Assembly: GCA_040219275.1 (NCBI GenBank)
Contig: JAVJSU010000102.1
Coordinates: 62,001-126,000, forward strand
Reading direction: 5' to 3'
DNA: 64,000 nt
From: JAVJSU01 sp040219275
GTDB taxonomy: Bacteria > Chloroflexota > Anaerolineae > Aggregatilineales > Phototrophicaceae
Below, one piece after another: positions 9,251 to 18,074 of the stretch. The notes under the pieces were generated by a model. The model ran no database searches. It had not been told where the DNA came from and saw only the letters and a list, made by a program, of their open reading frames with translations. Numbering within the stretch: position 1 is the stretch's first letter; each line of letters opens with the position of its first letter. The position numbers and the translations under genes are program-made.

Positions 9251-11044
9251 TTATTGGTCTGGTGTTGCTTCAGGTAGAGGTTCGTCTGTCGGTTCTTCCG
9301 TCAGCACACCACCGATACTCGTGCTTACAGTGCCAAACACGGGACGCAGTGACCCATCCGGCGCGATTAAGCTGTTGTAGCAGGCTTCCACCCGATACGC
9401 CAACCCCTGACAACCATTTAAGTTATCGAGGAACATCGGTCCAACATAGCCTGTCTCCATGCCAATTTCATAAGCGCGTGGTACGTAAATAGCTTGTTCG
9501 CTGAGGCTGGTATAGGTGACGAAAATGTTGGCTTCTGAGGGGAAGTCGGTATCCTGACCCGTTCCCCAACCGAAACTTGTCACCCACATCGGGCGGGTAT
9601 CCCCGTTCGCAAGCATGATGTCATGATAGGCGCGAAGTGTCTCTAAGAAGTAAAAAATCGGATTTTCATAGTGTGTTTCCACGCCCGGCGCGGCATCACA
9701 GCACAGCGCATCCGGTGGATTTGCCCAGCCACCGGGATGTACGCCGATTGCATCCGAGACAGCGATCACACCTTCGTTATAAAGACCTTGCAGATAATCT
9801 CTATCCGCAATGGCATTGATTCCATCATTAAAGCCTGTTGGCGCTAATCCGGCAGTAATAACCTGTGCCTGTGGATCAATCGCTTTGATGGCGTTATAGG
9901 CAACGGTCAACAGATCAATGTAGTTCGTCTGGCACATGCCAGTGGTCACGCGTGGGTTATCTGCTGTGCCAAGATTGATCTGGCAACTCCAATTGCGGCG
10001 AATATTGGGTTCATCCCAGATTTGATAAGCGTCCACCGTACCACTGTAGCGATCCGTGAGGGCGGTCATGAAGTCTTCAAAGGTGGTGAGGTCTTGCGGT
10101 GGTGCATTTTCGTTGAGCGGATCGTCACCGAAGCGTTCCCGCGCCCAATCTGGTGCATTCGTGACTGTGAACATGATGTTCAATCCCTGTGAATCTAGCG
10201 CGTTCACAATGGCATCTAGCTCGGTGAACTCAATGCTGGCGGGTTCGGCTTCGATGTCGCGCCATTCCACGCGCACTTTGACCCAATCGACACCTAATTC
10301 GTCCACATAGTCGGTGAGTTGCGCCACATCCTGACCTATCATGAAGGCTTCCACACCGTAACCGAAGGCTTCGTTCGGGAGCGCGGGTGCTTCTACGACC
10401 ACGGGGTCTTCGGAGACGGCAGGTTCTTCAGTCACTGTTACAATCTCAGTTGCCTCGGCAGGTGGCGCAGTCGGCGTGATTTCAACAATCGGTTCAACGG
10501 TTGCTTGATCTACCTGTATCGGCGCGTTTGGATCAGGTACGGTGAGCACCTGTCCGGCGAAAATCACATCCGCACTGCTCAAGCCGTTGAGTTGCCGTAA
10601 TTCTGTGACTGTTGTGTTAAACCGGATCGCAATACGGAACAGGGTATCGCCATAAATAACGGTATAGGTGCTGGTTGTGCCTATTTCCGGCGTGGTAACA
10701 GGGGTGGGTGCCTGTTCGGTTGTGGTAGTGCCCGGAATTCGCAACACCTGACCGGTAACAATTAGGCGTGGATTGGTAATGCCATTTTCGGCGGCAAGTG
10801 CGGTGGTGGTTGTATTGAAGCGCACCGCGATCCGGAAAAGGGTATCGCCTGATTGCACCACATAGGTTTCGAGCGGTTGGGTTGCCGGCGTTGCGGTTGC
10901 TAAATCAATAATGACAAGTTCAACTGTAGGTTCTGGCGTGGTTTCGGGTACTTCGGTGGTTGTTTGTGCGGACGCGCCAAAGGCAAATCCACTGATAAGT
11001 ACAAGTGTCGCGCACAGGTACATCGATATACGGCGTAACTGCAT
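9251..11044 (-). CDS. Secreted protein with two LysM domains and a clan GH-A glycosidase-like domain
   Basis: I place the start at ATG 11044 (MQLRRISMYLC) because GAGGAGA sits just upstream. A longer frame reaches 11077 but has no such site. A signal peptide (ending near FGASAQ) is followed by two LysM repeats (VVQSGDTLFRIAVRFN and VIYGDTLFRIAIRFN), a Thr/Pro/Glu-rich linker, and a 350-residue TIM-barrel-like domain. That domain carries VRVEWRDIE, an acid/base-like motif WDEPNIRRNW and, late, WVTSFGWG. Clan GH-A enzymes usually have Glu in the last motif (T-E-F/Y-G); here it is Ser. The protein probably binds peptidoglycan through LysM, and its catalytic activity is doubtful. Confidence 0.85.
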   Translation of the reverse strand: MQLRRISMYLCATLVLISGFAFGASAQTTTEVPETTPEPTVELVIIDLATATPATQPLETYVVQSGDTLFRIAVRFNTTTTALAAENGITNPRLIVTGQVLRIPGTTTTEQAPTPVTTPEIGTTSTYTVIYGDTLFRIAIRFNTTVTELRQLNGLSSADVIFAGQVLTVPDPNAPIQVDQATVEPIVEITPTAPPAEATEIVTVTEEPAVSEDPVVVEAPALPNEAFGYGVEAFMIGQDVAQLTDYVDELGVDWVKVRVEWRDIEAEPASIEFTELDAIVNALDSQGLNIMFTVTNAPDWARERFGDDPLNENAPPQDLTTFEDFMTALTDRYSGTVDAYQIWDEPNIRRNWSCQINLGTADNPRVTTGMCQTNYIDLLTVAYNAIKAIDPQAQVITAGLAPTGFNDGINAIADRDYLQGLYNEGVIAVSDAIGVHPGGWANPPDALCCDAAPGVETHYENPIFYFLETLRAYHDIMLANGDTRPMWVTSFGWGTGQDTDFPSEANIFVTYTSLSEQAIYVPRAYEIGMETGYVGPMFLDNLNGCQGLAYRVEACYNSLIAPDGSLRPVFGTVSTSIGGVLTEEPTDEPLPEATPDQ

Positions 11045-11173
11045 TCGTCTTCTCCTCAAAGATTTCGTGATTAACAATTAAGCAAATATTACACCCGACA
11101 GACGAGTCGCGCCATGTCATCCGTGCTATAATTCTTGTATGAGCATAACTTATAAGCCTTTTGGGAGATTTCC

Positions 11174-13090
11174 TTGAAGCGCATTACCCTAATTATTATG
11201 TTGGTTTTACTGAGCGTACTCTCATCTGGAACAGGGTATGCACAGTCTCGCTCTGTGTATTGGGAGCGTTGGGACGCAACGATAGATCAGATTGACACGG
11301 CTAATAATCGATTCGATGTCAGTTACGCATATGATGTTTACTTCAGCGGGGCATTCACATTCGGTTCAATTATCGTTGAGGATGATCGGCTAGAATCACT
11401 CACGAACATCGTGGTTTATGAAGATGGACAGTTATTAACGCCTGCTTGTAATGAGCGTGCAGGCACCTATTGCGTGCAGAATGTCCAAGAGGGTATTTCC
11501 ATCGTCTATCGGTTTTTTCAGCCCATTCAAGACAGAAGCCAACAGTTCACGATTGAATATACAGTAAACGGCGCATTACGGGTCTACGAAGAAGGCGATC
11601 AATTGTGGTGGTCGGTTGTGCCATCGGAGCATTTCGGTTTCCCGATTCGCAACAGTACCGTGACCGTCGAATTACCAGAAGGTTTTGCGCCACGTCAGGA
11701 TATTGACCTTGTTGAAACCTATGGTGTGCCTGCGGATGTCACATTGGATGGGCGATTCGTCAGGGCAACCGCCACGCGTGAAATTACTGGAGATCAATCG
11801 TTCGAGATTCGGGTGCAATATCCGCATAATCCCGATGCAGTCGCACCCGCATGGCAATCTGGATTTGATGATCGACAGGCGTTTGAACAAAACATCAAAC
11901 CCTTCATCACATTAGGTTCAATCTTGCTATCATTGGTGATCGGTATCGTGTTTCCGCTTGCGGCTTTTAGTTACTGGTATCGGCGTGGGCGTGATCCGAA
12001 GGTGGGTCCTGTGCCAGAATATTTGACCGAGCCACCGTCGGATTTACAGCCTGCATTAGTTGGGACGCTAATTGACGAAAAAGCAGATGTGCATGATGTG
12101 ATGTCCATTTTTATCGACCTCGCACGACGTGGCTATCTGGTGATTGAAGAGAACAAGACAGAAGGTCTTATTTTTGGCTTAGGTGCGAAAAGTGAATTCA
12201 CCTTTAAACGTACAGACAAAGCGGACGCAGATTTAAAGGCATTCGAGCGTAAAGTCTTTGATAGTATCTTCACTGGTAACAAAATGGAACGTGAGCTTGA
12301 TGACCTCAAGAATAAGTTCTATACCACTATTCCAAAGGTACAAAGCGAACTTTATAACTCACTCTATCGCCGAAAATTAGTTACCGCCAAACCGAGTACG
12401 GTGCGTTCTACATGGACGACGATTGGTACAACGGTCATTATTTTTGCGGCGGTGGTTGGCTTTCTCATGTTTGATGGCATCGAACGCTTCGGCGCGGCGA
12501 TCCTGTGTATTCCTGCCTCAATAGGGTTTTCTGGTGCTGTAGCATTGGCGTTTTCACAAATTATGCCAGCAAAAACCCAAAAAGGTGCGCTCGAAGCGGC
12601 GAAATGGCGAGCATTCCAGAATTATTTGCAGAATCTTGAAAAATATGACGATCTTGAATCCGCCGCCGCGCTGTTTGAGCAATACTTACCGTATGCAGTT
12701 GCGTTTGGTCATGATCGTGCATGGGTCAATAAGTTTAAGCGCAACCCGCGTGTAGGCATTCCCACATGGTACTATCCGACCTATCGCGGTGGGTATTATA
12801 GCGGCGGGTATCGTGCCGGGTCGCCAATAGGTGCTGGTTTGCCGAGTGCCTCGGATGTAAATCCCGGAGAGTTGGCGCGTGCCGGTGGTGGCAATGTGCT
12901 GGATGATTTTTCTGGCGGGTTATCAGGTGGACTGGATTCAATTTCAGATAGCTTAACCACGATGCTAGATTCTGCCTCGCGTACCTTTACCAGCGCACCT
13001 TCGAGTTCCGGTAGTGGGGGAAGTTGGAGTGGCGGTGGCGGCTCATTTGGTGGTGGTTCAAGTGGTGGTGGCAGTAGTGGATTTGGATAA
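11174..13090 (+). CDS. DUF2207 family membrane protein
   Basis: A 638-residue protein. It has an N-terminal signal/membrane helix (LIIMLVLLSVLSSGTGYAQ), an extracytoplasmic beta-rich region (about 25-240) and a membrane segment near 248-270. A cytoplasmic region follows, with winged-helix-like DVHDVMSIFIDLARRGYLVI. Two more helices lie around 415-465. The tail is very rich in Gly and Ser (last about 30 residues). This order is diagnostic of DUF2207 (YciQ-like) proteins, whose function is unknown. The start is TTG 11174 with GGGAG at 11163-11168. It is the first gene of a same-strand run that ends with an SPFH gene. Confidence 0.88.
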   Translation: MKRITLIIMLVLLSVLSSGTGYAQSRSVYWERWDATIDQIDTANNRFDVSYAYDVYFSGAFTFGSIIVEDDRLESLTNIVVYEDGQLLTPACNERAGTYCVQNVQEGISIVYRFFQPIQDRSQQFTIEYTVNGALRVYEEGDQLWWSVVPSEHFGFPIRNSTVTVELPEGFAPRQDIDLVETYGVPADVTLDGRFVRATATREITGDQSFEIRVQYPHNPDAVAPAWQSGFDDRQAFEQNIKPFITLGSILLSLVIGIVFPLAAFSYWYRRGRDPKVGPVPEYLTEPPSDLQPALVGTLIDEKADVHDVMSIFIDLARRGYLVIEENKTEGLIFGLGAKSEFTFKRTDKADADLKAFERKVFDSIFTGNKMERELDDLKNKFYTTIPKVQSELYNSLYRRKLVTAKPSTVRSTWTTIGTTVIIFAAVVGFLMFDGIERFGAAILCIPASIGFSGAVALAFSQIMPAKTQKGALEAAKWRAFQNYLQNLEKYDDLESAAALFEQYLPYAVAFGHDRAWVNKFKRNPRVGIPTWYYPTYRGGYYSGGYRAGSPIGAGLPSASDVNPGELARAGGGNVLDDFSGGLSGGLDSISDSLTTMLDSASRTFTSAPSSSGSGGSWSGGGGSFGGGSSGGGSSGFG

Positions 13091-13106
13091 TAAGGAGTAA
13101 CGACGG

Positions 13107-13625
13107 GTGAATCGTGGTCGTTTAAGCGGCATAATTTTAATGGTGATTGGCTTCGGTGTAGCGGCGCTTTCCGGTTTATGGTTGGCGGTGCAGGCGCGCG
13201 GGGACAATTTGAGCGCGGGGGGGGCTTTGCTTGGCGCACTCATCGTGTTTGTACCGGTGGCATTACTGCTGGGCTTCGGAATCTATCTCTACACACAGGG
13301 CGGGCAGGAGATTGAAGAAGAAAGCACCATGCGTATGCAACGCGACTTGCTGGATATTCTGAAAAGTCGTGGGCAGGTGCGTACCGAGGAGATGGCAATT
13401 GAATTAGGTGTTCCGATGAATATGGTACAGGATTTAGTGCATCAGCTGGTCGGTTTGCAGGTTTTCAGCGGATACGTAAACTGGAAAGAAGGAATGCTTT
13501 ATTCCGAAGACGCGAGCAAGTTGCGCGAATTGGATCGGTGTAAGCATTGTGGTGGGGAGATCGAACTTGTTGGTAAGGGAGTCGTCCTCTGTCCGTTCTG
13601 CGGGACGGAATACTTCTTGACATAA
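13107..13625 (+). CDS. Small membrane protein with winged-helix-like segment and zinc ribbon
   Basis: The 172-residue protein has two N-terminal membrane helices (about 5-27 and 38-62). A cytoplasmic segment resembling a winged helix follows (LLDILKSRGQVRTEEMAIEL; VPMNMVQDLVHQLVGLQVF, about 80-120). It ends in a zinc ribbon with paired cysteines (CKHCGGEIEL and CPFCGTEYF). The GTG start at 13107 lies 16 bases after the DUF2207 stop, with AAGGAG at 13091-13096, so the two are translated from one message. The architecture recalls zinc-ribbon membrane partners of SPFH proteins, such as YdjG of Bacillus; that parallel is inference. Confidence 0.75.
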   Translation: MNRGRLSGIILMVIGFGVAALSGLWLAVQARGDNLSAGGALLGALIVFVPVALLLGFGIYLYTQGGQEIEEESTMRMQRDLLDILKSRGQVRTEEMAIELGVPMNMVQDLVHQLVGLQVFSGYVNWKEGMLYSEDASKLRELDRCKHCGGEIELVGKGVVLCPFCGTEYFLT

Positions 13626-13754
13626 CGCACATTTTGTTGAAGACCTGTTACGTGAATTCGCGCAGTACCCCAATCATTGGGGCATACGATTGTGAATTTT
13701 ATTATAGGATAATTAACAGTAACATTTTCTTGTTTATGCAGTGGAGGGTATTGA

Positions 13755-14285
13755 ATGTCAAGTTTATATGATCGGATCGTTTCCCAACGGGGATCGCTAG
13801 AACGGCTTGTAGCGCGAATTCCCGGCTTTAAAGGCTATCAGGATAAGCAGGCACGCCGGACTGCGGATCGCATGATACGTGAGCATATTACCGGCATACT
13901 CGCGCAGAAAATCACCAAGTTGATTGATATTGAAAAGATCATCTTATCAAGCGCGGGCATCGCCTACATGAGCAAAACCCGTGATGTAAAAAGTAAACTC
14001 CAGCTTTATCACGATAAAGTTGCCACCGCCGCGCCCAAATATGATGGGATGTGGGCACAGATGAAGATTGAATCTGAAGACCTTGAGAAAATTTATAGCT
14101 TCGATGAAGCCCAGATGCACTATGTTGATAATATCGACGCATCACTGGATAAATTGAGACAAGCCGCGCTGACGAATACCGATCTCGATGCCGCGATTTT
14201 CGAGACGAGTGGTGTCGTTACCGAGGCGCTAGAAGCCTTTGATCTGCGTGATAATGTGCTGACTGAATTGGGCGACGCGATCTAA
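13755..14285 (+). CDS. Conserved-looking helical protein of unknown function in the SPFH cluster
   Basis: A 176-residue soluble protein, predicted mainly alpha-helical, with no signal peptide, Cys pair or recognised motif. It opens MSSLYDRIVSQRGSLERLVA and has amphipathic stretches at about 30-65 and 120-165. GGAGGG precedes ATG 13755. It sits 129 bases after the zinc-ribbon gene and 99 bases before the SPFH gene on the same strand. In Bacillus ydjFGHI the corresponding helical partner is PspA. This protein is shorter and I see no clear PspA signature, so any equivalence is speculative. Confidence 0.7.
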   Translation: MSSLYDRIVSQRGSLERLVARIPGFKGYQDKQARRTADRMIREHITGILAQKITKLIDIEKIILSSAGIAYMSKTRDVKSKLQLYHDKVATAAPKYDGMWAQMKIESEDLEKIYSFDEAQMHYVDNIDASLDKLRQAALTNTDLDAAIFETSGVVTEALEAFDLRDNVLTELGDAI

Positions 14286-14384
14286 TTCAGCTTGTGACTG
14301 AGCAACAGTAAGTACACCGAGCAATTGTTACGCTAATTTCGCAAAACATAGAGTGTCCACATCAATTTAGGAGAAAAAGAACTC

Positions 14385-15521
14385 ATGGCACGAATTATTG
14401 ACGTAATCGATCATGTCAATGTCGCCGAAGAAGAACTCGCTTATCGTGAGCCTCAGCAGGGGAGTGGCGATTGGCGGATGGGATCGCAGGTCATCGTCAG
14501 TGAAAGTCAGGCGGCGGTCTTCGTCCGTGCAGGGCAGGCGCTGGATGTACTGGGTCCGGGACGACATACGCTGTCTGTCGCAAATATCCCGATTCTGTCC
14601 GGTCTGATTGGCATGGCGACCAGCGGACGCACACCTTTCACGGCAGATCTGTACTTTATCAATTTGCGGAATTTGCCGCAGGTGGGGTGGGGGACGAGTA
14701 AGCCAATTTATATGCGTACCAACACCGGCTTAGGTATCATCCTTCTACGGACGCATGGTGTTATTGATATTAAAGTTGCTGACCCGATGATGTTCCTGAA
14801 GAAATATGGCATGAATCGTGCGGTCACTCGCCTAAGTGACATCAAAACGCGGATTCAGACCATGCTCCTCGGCGAGATCAATAACTTGCTGTTGAAATCT
14901 GGTGCACAGAACATCGTCGAAGCCAACGGTGTGCTTGAAGACCTCGAAGGTGCGCTCCTCGTTCAGATCAATGATCGCTTTAACGAACTCGGTCTGACGA
15001 TTCAGGCATTTGAGTCTAATCCATTTGACACGGTCAATGTGCCGATTGAAGAACTCCGCGATGTGGTGCCGCTCGAAGTCTGGTTAGAGGTTCTGGAACG
15101 CCAGAAACGTCTTGACATCGGCATGGCGGCGGCACAAAACGAAGGGCTTGGTGGTGCAATGACGAGCGCCGGCTTGGGTCTGGGTGTCGGTCAGCAATTG
15201 GGATCGGTAATGGGTGGTCAGCCACAACAGCAAAATAATGAGCAACTGTCGATGATGCAACAGCAGATGATGCAACAACAACAGATGATGAATCAGATGA
15301 TGCAACAAATGATGAATAATAATAACCCGAACGCGGCACCTCAACCAGCCGCTCCTCCCGCCGCGCCGTCTTCTGCGCCTGCTGTCTCAGCGCCGCAGAG
15401 CAAGGAAGAAATTCAGGCGTTGATTGATAGCCTTGATATGAAGCTGGCGATGGGCGAAATTTCCGAAACGATTTACAACAAGATGGTCGCTAAATGGCAA
15501 GAGCGTCTGGACAGCATGTAG
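14385..15521 (+). CDS. SPFH/band-7 domain protein with Gln/Met-rich linker and SHOCT-like tail
   Basis: The 378-residue protein has an SPFH-type N-terminal two thirds (MGSQVIVSESQAAVFVRAGQ; VLGPGRHTLSVANIPIL; LRTHGVIDIKVADPMMFLKK) of the YdjI/virion-core-like subgroup. A low-complexity region of Gln and Met follows (about 275-310), then a Pro/Ala linker. A short C-terminal helix pair (IQALIDSLDMKLAMGEISE) resembles SHOCT or short oligomerisation domains. There is no N-terminal membrane anchor, so it probably associates peripherally with the membrane or with its partners. AGGAGA precedes ATG 14385. It is the last gene of the plus-strand cluster and is followed by a strong terminator. Confidence 0.88.
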   Translation: MARIIDVIDHVNVAEEELAYREPQQGSGDWRMGSQVIVSESQAAVFVRAGQALDVLGPGRHTLSVANIPILSGLIGMATSGRTPFTADLYFINLRNLPQVGWGTSKPIYMRTNTGLGIILLRTHGVIDIKVADPMMFLKKYGMNRAVTRLSDIKTRIQTMLLGEINNLLLKSGAQNIVEANGVLEDLEGALLVQINDRFNELGLTIQAFESNPFDTVNVPIEELRDVVPLEVWLEVLERQKRLDIGMAAAQNEGLGGAMTSAGLGLGVGQQLGSVMGGQPQQQNNEQLSMMQQQMMQQQQMMNQMMQQMMNNNNPNAAPQPAAPPAAPSSAPAVSAPQSKEEIQALIDSLDMKLAMGEISETIYNKMVAKWQERLDSM

Positions 15522-15540
15522 TTCTTAGACAAACAGCGTA

Positions 15541-15577
15541 AAAAAAGAGCGTCCAGAATAAGTGGGCGCTCTTTTTT
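15541..15577. terminator. Bidirectional terminator between the SPFH and NERD-like genes
   Basis: AAAAAAGAGC and GCTCTTTTTT form the ends of a hairpin with an AGAATAAGT loop. T-tracts exist in both directions, so it can end the plus-strand SPFH transcript and the convergent minus-strand transcript. Confidence 0.85.
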
Positions 15578-15601
15578 GTTTTGCTGAACTCGTTACCCGA
15601 C

Positions 15602-16381
15602 TTACGATTCGATCTCGAACTCGATAGTTGCGTTTTCAAACTTTTCGATCTCTTCATCAGTGAGCGTCTGGTAATCGTCTTTGTTGAAGCCCTTCAAATA
15701 TTGCTTCAAGTTGGGTTTTAATGTGACTTCTTTCTTGCCCAGCGTCACTTTGTCCATTGCAAAAAGCACAGGGACTTCTGGATTCGTAATTTCCAGCGTA
15801 CTGCGCGGGTCAATAAACAGGATGAGGGGTTCAACATCAACCTCAATGCCAATTTCATCCATGATGTCCTGAACGTGTTTTGCGGCTGCTTTTGCTTCAG
15901 TCGTCGGGTCACCGATACCGTCCATACGGAAAATGCTAAAGACACGGCTCAAGGGACTCCGATGCGTTGTCCATGTGCCACCATCAACCGCAAATTTACC
16001 TTCTTGATAGCGCGTGATGATCGCAAACACACCCTGCGGGGAAATCAAGATATGACGGGCAGGCATGTGCAGGTAATTATAGAGCACACTCTTGGTGCTG
16101 ATGCCCTTTAACCCTAACTGAATTGAATCTTCAGGGCGTGGTTGGCGCACCCATAGATTGGTCATCCGTACTGACACGAGCGTGCTAAGCATCCCGACGA
16201 TGAGGACAACCGGCATGATGAGCAGATACAGTTGTTGTCCTGTTGATTCGTCTACGGTATTCAGGAATGCACCATTCGCCGCAAGGAAGCCGAATCCGAG
16301 CACGAACAGGCTGAAAAAGAATAGATAGGTCGCTATACGGCGATTACGTTTAACTAAATCTTCGTTGGTTTCAATACGCAT
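15602..16381 (-). CDS. Membrane protein with NERD-like domain
   Basis: I take the start at ATG 16381 (MRIETNEDLVKRNRRIA). The open frame extends further upstream, but only over the end of the neighbouring gene. The resulting protein is about 259 residues with two membrane helices (about 20-40 and 55-75). A cytoplasmic domain follows, with NERD-type spacing (HILISPQGVFAIITRYQEG ... GGTWTTHRS ... EAKAAAKHVQDIMDE ... EPLILFID). NERD domains are nuclease-related, but the typical Lys of the V-K strand is not evident (ITRY), so nuclease activity is doubtful. It is translated 10 bases after the upstream secreted-protein gene and is convergent with the SPFH cluster. Confidence 0.65.
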   Translation of the reverse strand: MRIETNEDLVKRNRRIATYLFFFSLFVLGFGFLAANGAFLNTVDESTGQQLYLLIMPVVLIVGMLSTLVSVRMTNLWVRQPRPEDSIQLGLKGISTKSVLYNYLHMPARHILISPQGVFAIITRYQEGKFAVDGGTWTTHRSPLSRVFSIFRMDGIGDPTTEAKAAAKHVQDIMDEIGIEVDVEPLILFIDPRSTLEITNPEVPVLFAMDKVTLGKKEVTLKPNLKQYLKGFNKDDYQTLTDEEIEKFENATIEFEIES

Positions 16382-16391
16382 AGAGTGTCGC

Positions 16392-17489
16392 TTAATTACC
16401 TGATGGAACGAAATAAGAAACGGAACCGGCATAGCTGAGTTCCGCGCACACGAGTGTACCATAACGCACGGATGGTAAAATCTCCCATTCTCGCGGTGTA
16501 CCATACGCAACGCCAAGAATAGCGGTTGTCAGGTCATTGGCGAGTGGTGTAACGCAATGCGTGACCGGGCTAGAGAAGCGTGTCGCAATCCCGCCGGGAG
16601 GACCATTGAACGCATAAACATCATAGAGCACGCCACGTCGTGAATATCCATCCGGTGTCGGCGGTGCATAGCGATCAAGGTTCAAACGGCAGAAGAAGCG
16701 GATACCGTTGCCGTAAGTGATGAAAATATCGTCTGCATCAACATAGAGAGTCTCACAACCGCTATAGGTCGCCATCGGTGGAGTGACGTTTTGTCCGCTA
16801 GAAGCGACAACCTGCTGGATCAAATCTTCGCGGTTGGTATCGCCAGCAACGCCGGGGTTGGTGGTTGTGCCAATCGGGGTGGTGACCACGCTGGCATCGG
16901 TGATGACTTCAGCGGTAATGATTGCTACGCCGCCGATATTTAAACTAACAGGGGAGGTGCCATCTGATGGGCCAAGCACCCCCGCAGAGCCGAGATTAGT
17001 AATGTCGAATGTGCCGCCGGGTGTCCATGCCCAATAGGTGAGGACGGATGCACCGGTTGTATCTGCGTTGAATTCAAAACCAACGGGTAGATAAAACCCG
17101 ACCCAGATGACCGGCTGATTGATCGTGACAGGTTCGGTCAGGTCTACGGTGAAGGTTCCTGTAGTGGTGATATTCACCTGTTGTTGGCGCACGAGGGTCG
17201 CATCCGCAGGAGATCCGCCGTTGGCATCCTCGTAGATAACTAGTGTAGCGGCTGTACCGGGCGTGCGGGCAACGCTGATACTTACGCGGTCAATCTGCGT
17301 GGGGCGGGTGATTCCACGACTATTCAGATCAAACCCGTTGATGACCATAGAAGGCTCACCGGTAATCTGCCATGGTGCGCTTCCGTTCCCGTTATTGCTG
17401 AGGGTCACATTTCCGGCAGAGACGGTCATCATCGAAAGGCTAAGTAGGCCGATTAAAGAGAGTAAAATTACAAATGCTCGTTTTTGCAT
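16392..17489 (-). CDS. Secreted protein of unknown function
   Basis: The 365-residue protein has a clear signal peptide (MQKRAFVILLSLIGLLSLSM, cleavage near VSAG). A beta-rich domain follows (about 30-190, ending near VSLNIGGVAIITAEV) that resembles jelly-roll or carbohydrate-binding folds. A second half carries three or four Cys residues (SGCETLYVDADDIFITYG; FFCRLNLDRY; VTHCVTPLANDLT; LVCAELSYAG) that could form disulfides. I do not recognise a named family. It lies upstream of the NERD-like gene in the same operon. Confidence 0.7.
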   Translation of the reverse strand: MQKRAFVILLSLIGLLSLSMMTVSAGNVTLSNNGNGSAPWQITGEPSMVINGFDLNSRGITRPTQIDRVSISVARTPGTAATLVIYEDANGGSPADATLVRQQQVNITTTGTFTVDLTEPVTINQPVIWVGFYLPVGFEFNADTTGASVLTYWAWTPGGTFDITNLGSAGVLGPSDGTSPVSLNIGGVAIITAEVITDASVVTTPIGTTTNPGVAGDTNREDLIQQVVASSGQNVTPPMATYSGCETLYVDADDIFITYGNGIRFFCRLNLDRYAPPTPDGYSRRGVLYDVYAFNGPPGGIATRFSSPVTHCVTPLANDLTTAILGVAYGTPREWEILPSVRYGTLVCAELSYAGSVSYFVPSGN

Positions 17490-17675
17490 TGGTCTGTTTC
17501 CTGATTTTTAAGATTCAAAATTCGCTAAGAAGCGACTATCCTACTGTACGCTTCTGTAATGTATAATGCGCTTGCTATTTTAGGGACTATCAAACAGATG
17601 GTCAAGCAAGTCATCTTGAATTTTACAATTATATGAAATTCCCTCGTGACGTTTAGAGGTTGGAGGTGTATTGTA

Positions 17676-18011
17676 ATGGAAGAATTTGCTCTGCTGACTT
17701 TTGTGATTCTATTGGGTTTGGGTGCATGGTGGTCATTAGTGACTTTCCCCAAACAACGGGATTTTCAGAAGCGTCAGCAGTTTGCGCGGACGCTAGCCAC
17801 CGGTGACGAAGTAATTACATACGGTGGCATCATCGGAAAGGTCATTGACATTAACGCTGAAAAAGGGATCGCCTTTGTTGAAATCGCAGATGGTCTTGTG
17901 ATTCGCATGATTACTGCGGCGTTGATGCAACCCTATGATGAGGACGAGATCGCAGAAAATGCGCGTCGCGGATTACGCGAAACAAATATGCTGGAAGAAC
18001 AGCAATCATAG
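17676..18011 (+). CDS. yajC: Preprotein translocase subunit YajC
   Basis: YajC is the small single-span accessory subunit of the SecDF complex. The 111-residue protein starts at ATG 17676, supported by GGTTGGAGG at 17658-17666; an in-frame upstream GTG lacks such a site. One N-terminal helix (ALLTFVILLGLGAWWSLVTF) is followed by QRDFQKRQQFARTLATGDEV, ITYGGIIGKVIDI and FVEIADGLVIRM, the YajC core. It heads the yajC-secD-secF operon, which confirms the assignment. Confidence 0.93.
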   Translation: MEEFALLTFVILLGLGAWWSLVTFPKQRDFQKRQQFARTLATGDEVITYGGIIGKVIDINAEKGIAFVEIADGLVIRMITAALMQPYDEDEIAENARRGLRETNMLEEQQS

Positions 18012-18023
18012 GGTGATTGGCTT

Positions 18024-18050
18024 AACGGGGTAGGAGGTCTATGCCCCGTT
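18024..18050 (+). other. Hairpin in the yajC-secD gap
   Basis: A perfect 7-bp stem (AACGGGG / CCCCGTT) with a 13-base loop that itself contains AGGAGG and an ATG at 18041. The tail (TACATTTTCT) is only moderately T-rich, so this is as likely to be an mRNA-processing or attenuation structure as a terminator. Confidence 0.4.
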
Positions 18051-18074
18051 TACATTTTCTAAGAAAGGATTTTT

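Noticed and set aside
12950..13083. Highly repetitive Gly/Ser codons at the end of the DUF2207 gene, resembling a DNA repeat array.
   Set aside because: They are in frame and encode the Gly/Ser-rich tail typical of DUF2207 proteins; repeats are irregular and not separated by spacers.
15230..15320. Short CAGATGATG-like repeats that could be a microsatellite.
   Set aside because: They encode the Gln/Met-rich linker of the SPFH protein, with synonymous variation, and need no separate explanation.
15602..16516. Longer reading of the NERD-like gene starting at 16516.
   Set aside because: The extra 45 residues overlap the end of the upstream secreted-protein gene and lack family-like sequence; ATG 16381 directly precedes the first membrane helix region.
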